A stretch of 64,000 nucleotides of DNA from an uncultured Bacteroides sp. (GTDB lineage: Bacteria; Bacteroidota; Bacteroidia; Bacteroidales; UBA932). The notes below the pieces were generated by a model. That model did no database searches. It saw only the letters and a list, made by a program, of their open reading frames with translations, and was not told the origin of the DNA. The stretch's first letter is position 1, and each line of letters starts with the position of its first letter. Shown here in pieces: positions 61,671 through 64,000 of the stretch. The stretch spans positions 25,133-89,132 of the forward strand of contig UREV01000008.1 in assembly GCA_900546925.1 (NCBI GenBank), written 5' to 3'. The translations under genes and the position numbers were made by a program.

Positions 61671-62966
61671 TTAAATGCTGCGTGAAATCCAATTGATAAT
61701 TGTTTCAAGCACTGCCGGTGATATGGTCTCTTCTATATCTCGATATTCAGTCACTGCTCCTGTCTTGCAGTGCTGGAAAAGGTGATTGACTCCATCAACG
61801 CTTTCAATCAGGTTCTTTGAGTTTGACGGCAGAGTATTACGGAGAGCCGACAGGTTGCTTTCATGCTCCACCTGAACATCTTTTGTTCCATTGAGAGCAA
61901 GAACAGGGCAGGTTACATTACTAAGCAAAGGACGCATATCCAATCTGAGGAAATGTATCATATATGGCATCTGAATCTGTGCTACTACAGCCCAATAATT
62001 CTGCATCAGCACTTCGGGAACATCATAGTCATCAGGATCAGGCATTCTGCCTCCGTGCGCCCTTACATCAAATGCCTTTTCAAGCATTTTACAGTATGAA
62101 TCAATCTGCTCATTTGTCAATCCTGATTTTTGTAGTGCGACTTTGTTCTGCCATACGAGAGTTTCTGCACCTGATATAACCATTCCAGCAAGGGAGACTA
62201 CGAAATCAACTTTCTGTTCAGCTGCAAGCATCAATGCTATTGTGCCGCCTTCGCTGTGTCCTATCACACCGACCTTATCAAAGCGTGTTCTGAGAAGTTC
62301 AATACCGGAAAGTGCATCGTTCTTGAAATCTTCAGTAGTGCAGTCGTTGATATTCCCTTTATATCCGCTGAAACCTCTATCGTCATATCTCAAGGTTGCG
62401 ATTCCAGCTCTTGCAAGAGCATCGGCAATCACAGCGAATGGCTTATGCTCAAAGATTTCTTCATCACGGTTCTGCTGTCCGCTGCCTGTTACCATAATGA
62501 GAACTGGAGTAGTGCGGCTATATCCTTCAGGGAGCACGAGAGTACCATTGAGGGCGACATCTCCATTCATGAAAGTGACTTCCTCAGTGGTATATGGAAA
62601 CGGGCCCAGAGGTGTCTGGGGACGCTTCGGTTTATCTTCGCCTGGCATAAGAGTCAAAGGCAACGACATGCCAGATTGCTTGAAGGTTCCTACTACCTGC
62701 TGCACCATATATATGCCCTCGTAGCTGGCTCCCAACGATGGTATCTTGATCGTAAGTCCTCCATAACTCTTCCTTTCGATCTGAACAGGAATCCCTTTCG
62801 CTCCCTGATCTGGGGAATCCATGGTAGGATTATCTCCATCCAGATGAAAGACAAGAGAGAGTTTTGTGCCTTGTACATCAAGTTTGCCGGACCAAGTGCC
62901 GGTCTGTGCGTTTGCCTGAAATACTGACAACATTATAGCTGCAAATAAAGTCAAGATGCGTTTCAT
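61671..62966 (-). CDS. Exported alpha/beta hydrolase (esterase/peptidase type)
   Basis: 431 residues with signal peptide MKRILTLFAAIMLSVFQANAQ. The N-terminal ~110 residues form a beta domain (GTWSGKLDVQGTKLSLVFHL) common ahead of these hydrolases. The hydrolase has VLIMVTGSGQQNRDE, LRYDDRGFSGYKG, the nucleophile in VGVIGHSEGGTIAL, the acid in ALNGTKDVQV and the His in VDGVNHLFQHC. It acts in the periplasm; the substrate is unknown. Confidence 0.85.
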   Translation of the reverse strand: MKRILTLFAAIMLSVFQANAQTGTWSGKLDVQGTKLSLVFHLDGDNPTMDSPDQGAKGIPVQIERKSYGGLTIKIPSLGASYEGIYMVQQVVGTFKQSGMSLPLTLMPGEDKPKRPQTPLGPFPYTTEEVTFMNGDVALNGTLVLPEGYSRTTPVLIMVTGSGQQNRDEEIFEHKPFAVIADALARAGIATLRYDDRGFSGYKGNINDCTTEDFKNDALSGIELLRTRFDKVGVIGHSEGGTIALMLAAEQKVDFVVSLAGMVISGAETLVWQNKVALQKSGLTNEQIDSYCKMLEKAFDVRAHGGRMPDPDDYDVPEVLMQNYWAVVAQIQMPYMIHFLRLDMRPLLSNVTCPVLALNGTKDVQVEHESNLSALRNTLPSNSKNLIESVDGVNHLFQHCKTGAVTEYRDIEETISPAVLETIINWISRSI

Positions 62967-63102
62967 ATCGTTATAAGTAAATTTCGATTTATTTTGTGTA
63001 AATATAACAAATCTACAGCAAATTGTAGCTGTCTTCGAACTTTATCGCAAGCTGTTGGGAGATAATGCCCCAGTTCGGGACAGGCATTGCCCATTCTCCT
63101 TT

Positions 63103-63558
63103 CTATCTGTAATCCGGTTCACCTTTGAGTGCTTCCCCGATTGCGATATCAGGGACTTCTTGCGATTGGTCGCTTTTCTGAACATCCTTGATGGTGTAGA
63201 AACGGCCCTCCTGAACATATCGGAATCTCGCAAGCAGGACGGCACTGCGGTATACATATACCCAACCATCGTCAAGATAGATTCCATAGCGGTATTCCCA
63301 ACCTGTATGGGATGAACGGATATGTCTGCGATAGTCTTCCGGGCTGAATTGTCTGTTTTCAAAACTGCTGTCGTAGCTTGTCCATATATGCCTTTCAACA
63401 TTTGTCAGAGCACTGTTTTTCGGGAAGAAGTTGCGGTTTTCATATTGGTAGTCCTTTATTCGCATAATACCTTCCTTTATAGCATCCGGATATACTATGA
63501 AATTGTACCAGTTGCTTCCGTATTTCTCTTTCAGAAGCCTGTATTTACATCCGTACAT
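63103..63558 (-). CDS. Hypothetical soluble protein
   Basis: 151 residues from the ATG at 63558 (MYGCKYRLLKEKYGSNWYN); a TTG at 63570 would add four residues. Rich in Tyr and Arg (WTSYDSSFENRQFSPEDYRR, WEYRYGIYLDDGWVYVYRSA). No family recognised. It lies 20 bp after the small zinc-ribbon gene, so the two probably form a pair. Confidence 0.55.
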   Translation of the reverse strand: MYGCKYRLLKEKYGSNWYNFIVYPDAIKEGIMRIKDYQYENRNFFPKNSALTNVERHIWTSYDSSFENRQFSPEDYRRHIRSSHTGWEYRYGIYLDDGWVYVYRSAVLLARFRYVQEGRFYTIKDVQKSDQSQEVPDIAIGEALKGEPDYR

Positions 63559-63578
63559 AGCTTCAGCCAATGCCCCTG

Positions 63579-63755
63579 TCAGCTTTGAATCCTTCCATTA
63601 CCATCTAGATTGATGCAGCAGCCTCCGAGAACTACTTCCTTACGCTCGGCCTGTTCAAAGAGTTCAGGACATGGTTCTCCATAAACAATTTTGACAACCT
63701 TTCCGCCACATTTCGGGCATTTGCAGGGTTTTCTGCTTACAACAATTGGTTCCAT
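63579..63755 (-). CDS. 58-residue zinc-ribbon protein
   Basis: MEPIVVSRKPCKCPKCGGKV, then YGEPCPELFEQAERKE and VVLGGCCINLDGNGRIQS. The CKCPKCGG knuckle and the later GGCC give a likely zinc ribbon. This type of very small protein, ending in a 'LGGCxI' strand, is common in gut bacteria; function unknown. It precedes the 151-residue gene on the same strand. Confidence 0.7.
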   Translation of the reverse strand: MEPIVVSRKPCKCPKCGGKVVKIVYGEPCPELFEQAERKEVVLGGCCINLDGNGRIQS

Positions 63756-63824
63756 AATGCTTGCTTTTGATAGATGCTCAAAGATAACAAAAACAGTATA
63801 TATATAGCGACAACTGCTGAATAA

Positions 63825-64000
63825 TTACTCAGTTATAACATCCGCATCCTCATACAACCCCGCCGCCTTCAGCAGCTGCTGCCGTATCTCGTCGGCCAAC
63901 CACTGTGGCTGCAGGCTCTTCAGTGGCGGCTTCGCCGACATTGATGAGCCATATAACCCCAGCAAGGTGGAAATGACGCCCTTGTGGCGGACATACCACC
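63825..64000 (-). CDS. C-terminal part of an unknown protein (5' end outside window)
   Basis: The frame is open from the window edge to a TAA at 63825: WYVRHKGVISTLLGLYGSS, MSAKPPLKSLQPQWLADEIR and QQLLKAAGLYEDADVITE. Fifty-eight residues are visible, with no recognisable domain. Confidence 0.5.
   Translation of the reverse strand, partial: WYVRHKGVISTLLGLYGSSMSAKPPLKSLQPQWLADEIRQQLLKAAGLYEDADVITE

Overview
The window is a chromosomal segment from a member of the Bacteroidota, most likely the Bacteroidales. The evidence is the repeated TAnnTTTG -7 promoter element (with TTTG upstream where it is clearest), the near absence of Shine-Dalgarno sites, SusC-type and beta-barrel outer-membrane receptors, a cluster of fimbrillin-like lipoproteins, a DPP IV peptidase, a DUF3737 protein and other Bacteroidota-restricted families. 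I see no rRNA, tRNA, CRISPR array, intact insertion sequence or prophage.

Layout. 1-6 kb: the end of a Na/Pi cotransporter converges on a PhoR/PhoB-like two-component pair, followed on the minus strand by a cation/proton antiporter, endonuclease III and an FtsE-like ATPase. 6-10 kb: two PLP enzymes of sulfur amino acid metabolism (+) and a GltD-like flavoprotein (-). 10-14 kb: a glycosyltransferase, a BtuB-like TonB receptor with a structured leader, and a hydrolase. 14-20 kb: a minus-strand run of sugar kinase, pyrF, DPP IV, a small membrane protein and a CE2-like esterase. 20-22.5 kb: an aldose epimerase with a Ser/Gly-rich insertion, preceded by a 13-bp tandem array and followed by a 1.1-kb repeat-rich gap with several strong inverted repeats. 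22.5-41 kb: GDP-fucose synthase, a MATE exporter, assorted metabolic and hypothetical genes, a PIF1-like helicase, and a tripartite HipB/HipS/HipT-like toxin-antitoxin locus with three 20-bp operator-like palindromes. 41-48.5 kb: a four-gene operon of fimbrillin-like lipoproteins. 50-55 kb: an AraC/TPR membrane-anchored regulator, a 60-residue Gly-rich peptide and another fimbrillin-like lipoprotein. 55-59 kb: a beta-barrel receptor divergent from a second two-component system, with four TGTTA repeats at exact 10-bp spacing between them. 59-64 kb: lipoprotein, hydrolase and small unknown proteins.

A theme of the window is gene decay. At least seven remnants are recognisable: a MNT-type nucleotidyltransferase tail, an SDR N-terminus, a SusC N-terminus joined to a CcsA C-terminus, a patatin N-terminus, a twice-deleted flavin reductase, a collapsed Y-family polymerase and a DUF799 protein without its lipoprotein leader. 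Short direct repeats derived from the 3' ends of genes (malY-like and the CE2 esterase) and larger structured repeats fill the gaps. All functional calls rest on reading the translated sequences; no database search was run.
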